DNA of 31,685 bases, taken from Pseudomonadales bacterium. GTDB taxonomy: Bacteria; Pseudomonadota; Gammaproteobacteria; Pseudomonadales; IMCC2047. Below, one piece after another: positions 9,263 to 17,031 of the stretch (positions are counted from its first letter, which is position 1; the number at the start of each line of letters is the position of its first letter). A program made the translations under genes and the position numbers. The stretch lies in the NCBI GenBank assembly GCA_021736745.1, contig JAIPFG010000003.1, positions 1-31,685 of the forward strand. Direction: 5' to 3'. The notes beneath the pieces were generated by a model that saw only the letters and a list, made by a program, of their open reading frames with translations, was not told where the DNA came from and ran no database searches.

Positions 9263-10141
9263 GTGATAGTGAAATCTATGCCATCAAAAGATGAACAGCA
9301 GAAATCATTTTTTCCTCCTGTCGTTATTGGAGGAGTCGGTGGAAGTGGCACTAGAGCAATTGCTACTATCCTCCAAAAACTTGGCTTCTATATAGGTTCT
9401 GACCTGAACGAAGCTAATGATAATCTCGCTTTTACTCTACTCTTTAAGCGAAAGGAACTTTGGCCTCTTGAAAAAAATAAAGATGAGGTTCAATGTTGCC
9501 TTAAACTATTTTTAAAGGCCATGCTCCAACAAGGACCCTGGCAAACCGAAGAAGTTATGCGACTTCGCTCTTTCGCTAGCAAAAATCGACCACAACACCC
9601 TTCCGACTGGTTAAAAGAACGGGCAGAAAAGCTGATCAAACATGCTCCTAACGGTACAGCCACAAAATTTTGGGGCTGGAAAGAACCCAACAGCCATATT
9701 GTAATGCCGGCATTGCTTCAACTGTTACCCGATATGAAATATATCCACGTCATGAGGCATGGCCTAGATATGGCCTACAGTTCGAATCAAAATCAACTAC
9801 AATTCTGGGGAGAGCAATTGCTCGGCGAGACCAACCTGGAATTGACACCCGCCAATTCATTCCGTTATTGGTGCGCCGCACATAGGAGGGTGCAGAGATT
9901 TGGAGAAAAGATGGGGCATAATTTCTTATTATTAAATTTTGATCTATTTTGTAAAAACCCTGTAAGAGGCCTAGATCAATTATTAGAATTTATCAGATTT
10001 AATTTGAGCCAATCTGACCAATCTGAGCTTATTAGTCTGATAAGCCCCCCACTTTCAATTGGCCGCTATAAAAAACACAAACAGCTTGAAATCTCACAGG
10101 AAGACTTTAACTTTTTACATATGCTTGGCTACTCTTACTAG
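9263..10141 (+). CDS. Sulfotransferase family protein
   Basis: A 292-residue protein with a glycine-rich N-terminal loop, GGVGGSGTRAIATIL (about residues 23-37), in the place of the PAPS 5'-binding loop. A HVMRHGLDMAYSSNQ segment (about 162-176) corresponds to the 3'-phosphate-binding RxxxD...S region. WGWKEPNSH lies before it. This matches a divergent sulfotransferase family found in polysaccharide and oligosaccharide loci. GTG 9263 is the longest start and ATG 9278 is an alternative; neither has a clear Shine-Dalgarno. It starts 51 bases after the ATPase gene and is the last + strand gene of the locus. The acceptor is unknown, and the family call is less certain than for the gene at 5127. 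Confidence 0.72.
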   Translation: MIVKSMPSKDEQQKSFFPPVVIGGVGGSGTRAIATILQKLGFYIGSDLNEANDNLAFTLLFKRKELWPLEKNKDEVQCCLKLFLKAMLQQGPWQTEEVMRLRSFASKNRPQHPSDWLKERAEKLIKHAPNGTATKFWGWKEPNSHIVMPALLQLLPDMKYIHVMRHGLDMAYSSNQNQLQFWGEQLLGETNLELTPANSFRYWCAAHRRVQRFGEKMGHNFLLLNFDLFCKNPVRGLDQLLEFIRFNLSQSDQSELISLISPPLSIGRYKKHKQLEISQEDFNFLHMLGYSY

Positions 10142-10146
10142 CCAAG
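10124..10146. terminator. Inverted repeat at the convergent gene junction
   Basis: A perfect 8-bp inverted repeat, CTTGGCTA / TAGCCAAG, with a 7-base loop overlaps the stop codon of the + strand sulfotransferase gene. It lies 24 bases from the end of the convergent - strand gene. It could act as a bidirectional terminator, but there is no good T-run on either side, so the call is weak. Confidence 0.35.
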
Positions 10147-10169
10147 AATTATTGATGTTCAACCAGTTA

Positions 10170-10853
10170 TCACTCACACCTTTGTTGCCTAATGGCCAGC
10201 GCACGACAATACAGGTACATGTCGGTTTTATGGTACTCCCCTATCCTATCTCTCAGGTTTTGATCTTTGATGTAGATCGACATTTTCTTATCAGGATTTA
10301 CATTGACTTCTTTAGAAATCAGCGATGCGCCAAGAATATTTTTAGCAAAATAGTCTATTTCTGTATCAAAGTGTTCTGTAATGCCAATAAAATCGAATTT
10401 CCTAATAGGAAATCCCCATAAAAATTTACTGTAGAAGTTCCTTAATTCCGGACCTAGACAAAATCGTTCTAATGACCATTCCTCTTCCACTACACGTCTA
10501 CGTAACTGACCTGCGCTTTCATGATCATAGTTTCTTATCCAATAATAATAGTGAGAAGCTAACCGCTCAACAGGGTCTCTCATCCACATAACAAATTGTT
10601 TTTTTGATTTCGCTTTATAAAGCAAATACTTCAATGGCATAAAGTGACCATGAACAGCATCAGCGGTCGAGAGGCTCTCTCCGTTTATACCATTACACAG
10701 ACAGTTTTTAACCGCCTTAAGATTCCTACTTATATTTGAATGGTTGATTGGATAATCGCCATAGTCTTTGAGCAACCGGTCGTCAAAGTGCTCCTCCATA
10801 GCCATTAAAAAACTCGAACCCGCCGTTTTTGGGAGATGAACCGAAATTATCAC
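10170..10853 (-). CDS. Sulfotransferase, Sulfotransfer_2-like (heparan/chondroitin sulfotransferase type)
   Basis: A 227-residue protein beginning almost directly with the PAPS-binding loop (VHLPKTAGSSFL, about residues 5-16), the form typical of Sulfotransfer_2 carbohydrate sulfotransferases. GHFMP and MWMRDPVERLASHYYYW (Arg92 and Ser100 region) complete the cofactor site. The start is GTG 10853, supported by AAGGAAAG seven bases upstream. It is read opposite to the rest of the polysaccharide locus and lies downstream of the terminator of the secreted-protein gene, so it needs its own promoter, which I could not place firmly. It probably sulfates the same glycan, or a glycan on the neighbouring surface protein; both are inference. 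Confidence 0.82.
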   Translation of the reverse strand: MIISVHLPKTAGSSFLMAMEEHFDDRLLKDYGDYPINHSNISRNLKAVKNCLCNGINGESLSTADAVHGHFMPLKYLLYKAKSKKQFVMWMRDPVERLASHYYYWIRNYDHESAGQLRRRVVEEEWSLERFCLGPELRNFYSKFLWGFPIRKFDFIGITEHFDTEIDYFAKNILGASLISKEVNVNPDKKMSIYIKDQNLRDRIGEYHKTDMYLYCRALAIRQQRCE

Positions 10854-10950
10854 ACAGAACTTTCCTTAGTGATTGATTTTGAATGATTTATATTCTATCT
10901 GTTAAAAAAGGTGTTTAACTACACCAAGATGAGTAGGCTAACACTCGAAT

Positions 10951-10994
10951 AAAAAAACCTCCAGCTCGTTACCAAGCTGGAGGCTTCATTTTTT
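10951..10994 (-). terminator. Rho-independent terminator of the secreted-protein gene
   Basis: A perfect 9-bp stem, CCTCCAGCT / AGCTGGAGG (10958-10966 and 10975-10983), with an 8-base loop is followed on the - strand by seven T residues (10957-10951). It ends the transcript of the gene at 11072-12469. The + strand side also has a T-run after a short gap (10989-10994), so it may work in both directions. Confidence 0.88.
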
Positions 10995-11015
10995 AGTATC
11001 TTAAATTCAGATACT
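10995..11015 (-). repeat. Stem-loop in the 3' untranslated region
   Basis: A 7-bp perfect inverted repeat, AGTATCT / AGATACT, with a 7-base loop lies just before the terminator hairpin in the transcript of the secreted-protein gene. Tandem 3' hairpins can protect an abundant mRNA from exonucleases; that role is inference. Confidence 0.5.
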
Positions 11016-11071
11016 CAGGTTACTCTACCTTTCAGATTTCACCTGTTGCCTTAAGTCAACCCAAGGGTCGA

Positions 11072-12469
11072 TTAGTTAGCAGCTGTACCACCGCTTACGC
11101 TAAGTGCTGGAGTTGCTGTTGCACCATCAGCCGTAGTTTTAACGTTAGTTACCAGGATAGAAGTTGAGTTTACAACACCCTCAACCCGCTTCACACCCGT
11201 ACAAGCATTTGTAATATCTGACCCTTGAACAACAACTGTACCATTGTTCGGTAGGTTAGGAACGCTTAAGCCCGCACAAGACACAGAGTTTCCGGCTGAG
11301 TCAAACGCACTAATAGCAATTGCCCCATCAGCTCCATTGACACCTAGTCCACCGCTACGATCAGTGATTGACAGTCTATTCAACGGTCCAACACTGTTAG
11401 ACGTAAATGAAGAGCCATTCCTAGTAAATGCAGCCATTGGCAACCCTGTAGCAATGGTGGTTGCTGAATATCCAGCAGCATCCGCAGTACGGGTAACATC
11501 TGCTGTATATGTTGAAACTTCATGAGCTACAGTACCGTCAAATACGAACTGTACGGTGTGATTACCCGCAGCAGTTGTAGTCGCGTAAGCAACGTTGTTA
11601 GCTACATCAATTTTAAAACCACCTGCAATTGCTGGAACAGCAGCTGTGCCATCTGCATTAGCTCCATTTGCTGTACCTGCTAATATACTAACAACTCCAG
11701 TCATAGGACCATGAATTGTGAGTAAGGTATTACCGGGCGTAGGAACAGCAGTTGGCACACCAGCAGTAGTCTGGTTGGCAGTTGCCGCCGCATTATCCGC
11801 TGTATTAATCGTTCCAATAGTCGAATTTAAGAAACTGCCTCCAGTAGACGCTAACAACTGGGTGAAGCCGAACGCAACATCAAAAACACCGGCTATTTGG
11901 TCAGTTGGAAGAGTATTTGTGTTCGCTGTCATCATTGGCACTAAATTAGTATTCAAGCTAACCAAAGGTGACCCAAAGAGTGAAGTCGCTACACCGCCAA
12001 CAAAACCGCTCATTTGAACAGAAACATCAATAGCACCACCATTTGCAACCGTAGCACCATTTAAAGTTGCTGTAGCTGCCAAGGTTAAAGTAGATGCGGT
12101 ATCTGTAGCGGAGTTTGTAACACGGTAAGTTGCAAAGTTTTGTCCTGCACCACCAGAAACTAGAGCAAAAGTAGCGCCACCTACGTTGGGAGCAACTGAT
12201 AAATCACCAGAAGCAATTGCTGCAAATGTAGCTCCACCGGTTAAGGTAAAAGTAACTGAGTCATCCACACTCAAAGCCTCACCCGCTCCCAAAACAACTG
12301 TCGTAGCAACTGGTGTGATTACCGTGCGAACCGTTTCGTTAACAATATTTTTGCCATAAACTGCTGGGACAGCAGTAGATGGGTTGTTTACCGTTGCTGC
12401 CTCTGCCCCCGCTGCAAAAATAGACGCAGCCACTGACACTGCAATTAGATTTTTCTTGATCATATTCAT
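11072..12469 (-). CDS. Secreted Ala/Thr/Gly/Val-rich protein, candidate S-layer-like surface protein
   Basis: I cannot assign a known domain. The 465-residue product has a clear Sec signal peptide (MNMIKKN, a hydrophobic run to about residue 20, probable cleavage at AEA-AT near 24-26). The mature part is dominated by Ala, Thr, Gly, Val, Ser and Asn, with very few Lys and Arg and only two cysteines near the C terminus. It looks beta-rich and acidic, as in many S-layer and surface-array proteins. ATG 12469 has AGGAAG seven bases upstream. A consensus-like promoter and a strong terminator flank it as a single-gene unit. It sits directly downstream of the type II secretion operon, whose machinery exports S-layer proteins in some Gram-negatives, for example the Slr4 protein of marine Gammaproteobacteria. 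The S-layer role is inference from composition and context. Confidence 0.7.
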   Translation of the reverse strand: MNMIKKNLIAVSVAASIFAAGAEAATVNNPSTAVPAVYGKNIVNETVRTVITPVATTVVLGAGEALSVDDSVTFTLTGGATFAAIASGDLSVAPNVGGATFALVSGGAGQNFATYRVTNSATDTASTLTLAATATLNGATVANGGAIDVSVQMSGFVGGVATSLFGSPLVSLNTNLVPMMTANTNTLPTDQIAGVFDVAFGFTQLLASTGGSFLNSTIGTINTADNAAATANQTTAGVPTAVPTPGNTLLTIHGPMTGVVSILAGTANGANADGTAAVPAIAGGFKIDVANNVAYATTTAAGNHTVQFVFDGTVAHEVSTYTADVTRTADAAGYSATTIATGLPMAAFTRNGSSFTSNSVGPLNRLSITDRSGGLGVNGADGAIAISAFDSAGNSVSCAGLSVPNLPNNGTVVVQGSDITNACTGVKRVEGVVNSTSILVTNVKTTADGATATPALSVSGGTAAN

Positions 12470-12518
12470 ATGAACGCTTCCTATTATTTCAGTAGTCTAA
12501 AATTATTGCTTAAAATTT

Positions 12519-12532
12519 GATTTTCGAAAATC
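12519..12532. repeat. 14-base perfect palindrome in the leader
   Basis: GATTTTCGAAAATC reads the same on both strands and lies in the 5' untranslated region of the secreted-protein gene, about 50 bases before its start codon. It could be a protein-binding site or, in RNA, a short hairpin. No family of regulator is recognised. Confidence 0.45.
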
Positions 12533-12538
12533 GCATTC

Positions 12539-12556
12539 TGTCATCTCCTGATGACA
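12539..12556 (-). promoter_or_regulatory. Stem-loop at the predicted 5' end of the secreted-protein mRNA
   Basis: TGTCATC / GATGACA form a perfect 7-bp stem with a 4-base loop. Given the promoter at 12562-12590, transcription should start near 12555, so this hairpin would lie at the extreme 5' end of the mRNA. That arrangement stabilises some abundant envelope-protein mRNAs, such as E. coli ompA. Confidence 0.5.
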
Positions 12557-12561
12557 TGTGA

Positions 12562-12590
12562 ATACTAGGTGGTGATCATATACCTGTCAA
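12562..12590 (-). promoter_or_regulatory. Sigma70-type promoter for the secreted-protein gene
   Basis: On the - strand a perfect -35 box TTGACA (12590-12585) is followed by exactly 17 bases and the -10-like box TAGTAT (12567-12562, four of six consensus bases). It gives a leader of about 85 bases before the ATG at 12469. It lies downstream of the secretin gene, so the secreted protein can be transcribed independently of the secretion operon. Confidence 0.7.
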
Positions 12591-12731
12591 TAAAGTATCC
12601 AGTCGAAAATCACTATTTTTTCTAAAAAGCCTATTTGGAACCATAAAACAACAACCTAACGAGAAAAACGCACGTAATTTGGCAACCAAACAAGAATTTT
12701 TAAAAACGAGCCAGTATATCCAGAATGATAT

Positions 12732-14771
12732 CTACCAGTCCAGTTGTTCACGATAAGCCTTGGTTAACTCCTCTGCCTGTAACGGTGTTTCGATCACATG
12801 AGGGGTAATAAGTACTATCATTTCCGTTGAATTATCCCTGATTTCTCGATTCTTGAATAGGTTCCCCAATAAAGGTATATCACCCAACCCAGGTACTTTT
12901 ATATCTTTAAGGCTATTATCGCTCGATATTAATCCACCAATCATGACGGTACTGCCTGATTGAGCAACCAGTGTCGTCTCTATTCGTCGTGTTGCTATAG
13001 GCGGGGTATTGTTATTTGAAGGTCCTGGCGAACTCACCTCCTGACTAATTTTCAACCTAACGACACCGTTAGCCATAACGGTGGGAACAAAACTTAAAAT
13101 TACGCCAGTATCGACATAAGTAAAATTCTGCAATAACCCTGAAGTCACACCCGTCGTATTCGAATCAACCGCCTGCGTCAGAATGGCAATTTGAGAACCT
13201 ACCTGTATTCTGGCCTCCTCATTATCAACTGCAAGCAGCTTCGGACTGGAGAGAATTTTGGCATCACCCTCATCAGCTAAGGCATTTACTCTGGCCCGGG
13301 TGAATCCGGAGGAATCGAAGGCGGTATAGACTAATCCGCTTCCGCCAAGACCCAGTCCTCCTAGAGTGCCACCTATTTCCTTTAAATTTCCGTTTGACCT
13401 CAAATCTCTGTATTGCCACTCCACTCCTAGTCGATTTACCTTGTCAAGGCTAATGTCGGCAACTGTCACTTCCAATAATACCTGTTTTGCTGGCACATCT
13501 ATCTGCTGAAGTAATTGATACGCTGTTTTATAAGACTGTGCGCTACCTACAAAAACCAGTGCATTATGCGCTTCATCAACAACGAGTCGCAGCGAAGAGT
13601 TCCCACTACTTTTCACTTGAGGCCTAACATCTTCCTTCCCTTCAACAGGATTATCATTTAAACCTTCTCTATTTATGTCACCGAGCACACTAGCAACAAC
13701 AGCACCTATGTCTTTGGCGGTACTATGTTGAACTCTATAAACAAAGCTCCTGAGTGAGTCCCCTGCCACTTCAGGAGTGTCCAACTTTTCAATCCAACTA
13801 TTAATCCAATCGACAGTTGCTGTGTCAGGGGCTGCTAGCATTAAGGCATTTAATTGGTTGACTTCAGTGATAAATACACCGGGTGCCTCTGCTGCTTCAG
13901 CTACTTCCATTCCCTGAAGTTTTAAAGCATCTTTGAGCAAAGGCAAAATTTCCGACGCCTGCCAATAGATAGTTCGAACAAGCTGCATTTTACGTCCGGC
14001 CATCGCAGGACGGTCAATCATTGCCACGACTGATTTGAAACGCTCTACACTTGACGCATTACCGATAACCAGTAATGCGTTTAGTCTTCGCAATGCTTGA
14101 ACATCAGCACTTTTACCTATTTGTATAAAGTGCCTCGCAAAGTTCAACACCTCTCCCGGCGAAGCATAGCTAAGTGGGATAATAGTGATTATCCTACCTT
14201 GCCTTTCAGAGATATCCGAATTTTGAGCCACAAAAGCAGGCGGCAGTTCCGTCAGCTTATTCGCCGGCATGACCTGTAAATTATCTCTATCCCAGGCAAG
14301 ACCAACCTGAAAAGCCGCCAAGGTTTGTTCCACCATACCCAACAACCTTTGTGCAGACACAGGCTTACTAATACGCAGAGTGATGGCATCCTGCTGCTTG
14401 GCAACAGACGGGTCTACTATAAAAGAAAGTCCTAATACCTCTCCCAGAGCGACATGAATAAATTCATTTAAGGGAATGGCATCTACATTTAATTCAAAAT
14501 CACCTGAAGGAAGCTGCAATTTTTGCCAGCGAGAATCCTTCTTCTCCTCCCAAGTAGCAATCTGTAAAACAGGTAATTTTTCACTTCGGCTTAACACTTT
14601 GGGGTGCTCTACTTTCGCATCCGGAACGGAAGAAGCTTTAGTTACCGATGATGGTTCAGGTAATGGATCAGGAATGAATAATGTTGTTTTTGCACAACCA
14701 CTAATCAATAAAAAAAGGCCCAACACTTGACAAAGTCGGTTACTTTTTCCCAAATAAATAAAATTTTTCAT
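12732..14771 (-). CDS. gspD: Type II secretion system secretin GspD/XpsD (lipoprotein)
   Basis: The outer-membrane secretin through which folded substrates leave the periplasm, about 679 residues. The N terminus is a lipoprotein signal with lipobox LISGC. I prefer ATG 14771 over ATG 14801 because it gives a normal-length signal (Cys near residue 26) and has GGGGA just upstream. Periplasmic N0-N2 (NolW-type) domains span about residues 90-400: FELNVDAIPLNEFIHVALGE, a block with ALRRLNALLVIG, and one with SLRLVVDEAHNALVF. The C-terminal secretin domain ends with VPGLGDIPLLGNLF and TEMIVLITPHV. The lipid anchor resembles Xanthomonas XpsD and could allow targeting without a separate pilotin. It is the last gene of the operon and overlaps the end of the gene upstream. 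Confidence 0.95.
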   Translation of the reverse strand: MKNFIYLGKSNRLCQVLGLFLLISGCAKTTLFIPDPLPEPSSVTKASSVPDAKVEHPKVLSRSEKLPVLQIATWEEKKDSRWQKLQLPSGDFELNVDAIPLNEFIHVALGEVLGLSFIVDPSVAKQQDAITLRISKPVSAQRLLGMVEQTLAAFQVGLAWDRDNLQVMPANKLTELPPAFVAQNSDISERQGRIITIIPLSYASPGEVLNFARHFIQIGKSADVQALRRLNALLVIGNASSVERFKSVVAMIDRPAMAGRKMQLVRTIYWQASEILPLLKDALKLQGMEVAEAAEAPGVFITEVNQLNALMLAAPDTATVDWINSWIEKLDTPEVAGDSLRSFVYRVQHSTAKDIGAVVASVLGDINREGLNDNPVEGKEDVRPQVKSSGNSSLRLVVDEAHNALVFVGSAQSYKTAYQLLQQIDVPAKQVLLEVTVADISLDKVNRLGVEWQYRDLRSNGNLKEIGGTLGGLGLGGSGLVYTAFDSSGFTRARVNALADEGDAKILSSPKLLAVDNEEARIQVGSQIAILTQAVDSNTTGVTSGLLQNFTYVDTGVILSFVPTVMANGVVRLKISQEVSSPGPSNNNTPPIATRRIETTLVAQSGSTVMIGGLISSDNSLKDIKVPGLGDIPLLGNLFKNREIRDNSTEMIVLITPHVIETPLQAEELTKAYREQLDW

Positions 14772-15210
14772 TTTTCCCCGATCTTGTTGTTTGAATGCCA
14801 TAGGACAACACCTCAGCTACTTTCGCACCATTCGGAAGTAGCTCATCCTGTTTAAGACTCTTCACTTCTGATCCAACCTGAATTAACGCGAACCGCCTTT
14901 CTCCATCGAAGGACACCCCAACTAATTGCCATGGCGCATTGTCATTTTCATCGGGTGATCCTAGCAAATCAGTACTAACCTCATTGTCGTCAATACTATA
15001 ATTAGGATCTAACATCCCTCGATCCTTATCCCATAAATTATTAACTAACATTTTTTCTACCAATTGACTCTCTTCCATATATTCTTGATTAGGCAATTCG
15101 GACGGAAGTATTTTATTTGTCTTTGGCATAGGGTAAGGCAGAAATAATTTAATCCCAAAAAAAAGAACCATTAGCACGACAGCAAGCGCTAAAGCTATTT
15201 TAGCTTTCAT
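14740..15210 (-). CDS. gspC: Short GspC/XpsN-type inner-membrane protein of the type II secretion system
   Basis: A 156-residue protein with one N-terminal transmembrane segment (about residues 5-25). A periplasmic homology-region-like fold ends in WQLVGVSFDGERRFALIQVG and LPNGAKVAEVLSYGI. In GspC this region contacts the N0 domain of the secretin and links the inner-membrane platform to the outer-membrane channel. There is no PDZ domain, so it is shorter than canonical GspC and matches the XpsN type. Its place between gspM and gspD, as in the xps cluster, supports this. It overlaps gspM by 11 bases and the secretin gene by about 32, implying tight translational coupling. Confidence 0.8.
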   Translation of the reverse strand: MKAKIALALAVVLMVLFFGIKLFLPYPMPKTNKILPSELPNQEYMEESQLVEKMLVNNLWDKDRGMLDPNYSIDDNEVSTDLLGSPDENDNAPWQLVGVSFDGERRFALIQVGSEVKSLKQDELLPNGAKVAEVLSYGIQTTRSGKNEKFYLFGKK

Positions 15211-15802
15211 TATTCGCCTCTTGCCCTGTAACTCTCAATCCCGCAACAACTATTTGCAAGAAAACTGTCTGATCTTTTTCTAACCGCATGGACCATCTCT
15301 GTATTTGAAGGAGCTTTTTTGCACGACTAATATCATCTAGCAGGTACAATACATCAACGAGTTTGCCTCTTAAATCCATCGCTATTGCTAATTTACTGCC
15401 AACCTCTTCCTTTTCAGATGGGATAAATTTTTGACTCTCAACTCTTACTTTTCTAGCTGTGCTGATGCGCTGCAGGAAAGACTGCATTTCTGCTTGTGCA
15501 GCAGTATCAGAACTCTGTATAAAAAGCTGATTCAAAGAATTACTCAATGCAGATTTGGCATTTCTTTCCGCTTCCGCCCAACTTTGAGCATCCTCTTTAA
15601 GAGTTAATAACCGAGCTGCCTTTTCAGCATTCTGCGATACTTGAGATTTAAGAGCACCGCGCCAATTTTGCAAAGGCTCAAACACCCAGACCCAAACAAG
15701 TAACACCAGAGTAATAAGTAAACACCATCGTACTAAAGACGTATTAGAATCCTGAAAATTGAGCCGCCTATGCCCGATGGAGATTATTTCGTTAAACTCC
15801 AT
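15200..15802 (-). CDS. gspM: Type II secretion system protein GspM
   Basis: A 200-residue bitopic inner-membrane protein. It has a short cytoplasmic N terminus, one transmembrane segment (about residues 25-45, WCLLITLVLLVWVWVFEP), a helical periplasmic stretch and a C-terminal ferredoxin-like domain (LDDISRAKKLLQIQRWSMRL). GspM works with GspL and GspF in the assembly platform. The assignment rests on topology, size and operon position after gspL; sequence conservation in this family is low. Confidence 0.85.
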   Translation of the reverse strand: MEFNEIISIGHRRLNFQDSNTSLVRWCLLITLVLLVWVWVFEPLQNWRGALKSQVSQNAEKAARLLTLKEDAQSWAEAERNAKSALSNSLNQLFIQSSDTAAQAEMQSFLQRISTARKVRVESQKFIPSEKEEVGSKLAIAMDLRGKLVDVLYLLDDISRAKKLLQIQRWSMRLEKDQTVFLQIVVAGLRVTGQEANNES

Positions 15803-15810
15803 AGTATTCT

Positions 15811-17022
15811 TTATTCCTTATCCGTGAGCTTAAGTCGAATCTTAAAAGGCTCCAAGCCAGTTCTTTGATCTTTACGGATATCGTTAAGAAACATGGCATG
15901 CTGAACCTCCGGCATTTCCTCAAGAACCGCAGCTAACCCAACACTCTGTTTCGCATTACCCAATATATCGACCCACCCACCATCCGCATTGTTATACTCT
16001 ATAAATTCTAGCCAAGCATCTTTGGGTAATTTTTCACTCAATGCAGCTAGCATTCGTTCGAATTGAGTTTGTTCTGCCCGAATTTTCTGCATGTGTTCCA
16101 GCTTTGCATATATTCTTTCAACTTCCACACGTTGATCAAGGACCTCGGATGCCGCATCTCTTGCTGTCGCTACCTGACCAGCCACAAACTGGCTTTGTTT
16201 TAATAAAACCAACCCATTACCTGATATCCAAATCAGATACAATACCAAAATAGCTCCCACTGGCTTTAACCAAGTGAATGCGTCTGACCAGTCTTTAACT
16301 CCTGGCTTCCGTGCATAATGAAGAGAAGGAGCAACTGGCAGATTACGACCAACTTTTCGGACATCCTCCAGCCCGTCCTCTAACCAAGAAGCCTGATCAA
16401 CTCCTTCATCAATAATTACCGGATAATGTCTAGACTCTTCATCCAAGAAATGCCAAAATCTCTGCGCCGCAGCTTTATTAACAACCAGCGAAAGATATAA
16501 AGGAATTCCTGAACTATCAAGGACGGAATAACTCCACTTTCCGGGCTCAATTTGATCAATGTATATTGCAGGAAATTCTTTGCAATCAATTGCAGCTATC
16601 TTCCAAGCTTGTTCAGGCATGGTATGTGTTGGGGTGATATCCTCAAGTTCAACCAAATTCTGAAGCGCTAACGTCTGCCAAATCCAAATGGCAACTACCC
16701 ACTGACCACCAGAACGCACTGGCCAATAATAAAATTCTTGCGGCTCTTCCCATGGAGACCAGAGATCAATATCTAAATGGACAGCTTCAGCCAACTCTGA
16801 ATGTTTAACACTGCTTAGAGGAAACTTTCTCACTCTAAATAATGTTAAGTTTTCCGGAACCAGCAATACTTCCTGCCCAAAAAAAGAATCCTTACTTCTA
16901 CTTTCAGGAACTTGCCTCCAGCACCGATCCACATTTTCCAAATACTGAATACCCTGCTTACTGTACCGGGCAATTACTCTCGGAAAAAGGTATTGTTTGA
17001 GCTTGTAAAGATATTGCTTCAT
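15811..17022 (-). CDS. gspL: Type II secretion system protein GspL
   Basis: A 403-residue inner-membrane protein. An actin-like cytoplasmic N-terminal region (about residues 1-245; LLVPENLTLFRVRKFPL, HLDIDLWSPWEEPQEFYYW) normally docks the GspE ATPase. A single transmembrane segment (about 252-272, GAILVLYLIWISGNGLVLL) precedes a periplasmic PilN-like domain (about 290-403; PKDAWLEFIEYN, GWVDILGNA). It lies eight bases upstream of gspM, with which it forms the platform heterodimer. Confidence 0.88.
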   Translation of the reverse strand: MKQYLYKLKQYLFPRVIARYSKQGIQYLENVDRCWRQVPESRSKDSFFGQEVLLVPENLTLFRVRKFPLSSVKHSELAEAVHLDIDLWSPWEEPQEFYYWPVRSGGQWVVAIWIWQTLALQNLVELEDITPTHTMPEQAWKIAAIDCKEFPAIYIDQIEPGKWSYSVLDSSGIPLYLSLVVNKAAAQRFWHFLDEESRHYPVIIDEGVDQASWLEDGLEDVRKVGRNLPVAPSLHYARKPGVKDWSDAFTWLKPVGAILVLYLIWISGNGLVLLKQSQFVAGQVATARDAASEVLDQRVEVERIYAKLEHMQKIRAEQTQFERMLAALSEKLPKDAWLEFIEYNNADGGWVDILGNAKQSVGLAAVLEEMPEVQHAMFLNDIRKDQRTGLEPFKIRLKLTDKE

Positions 17023-17031
17023 TCGCTTTAA

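Noticed and set aside
9670..9885. Plus-strand frame of 71 codons inside the sulfotransferase gene at 9263
   Set aside because: It is fully contained in a supported gene on the same strand, in another frame, and has no recognisable features.
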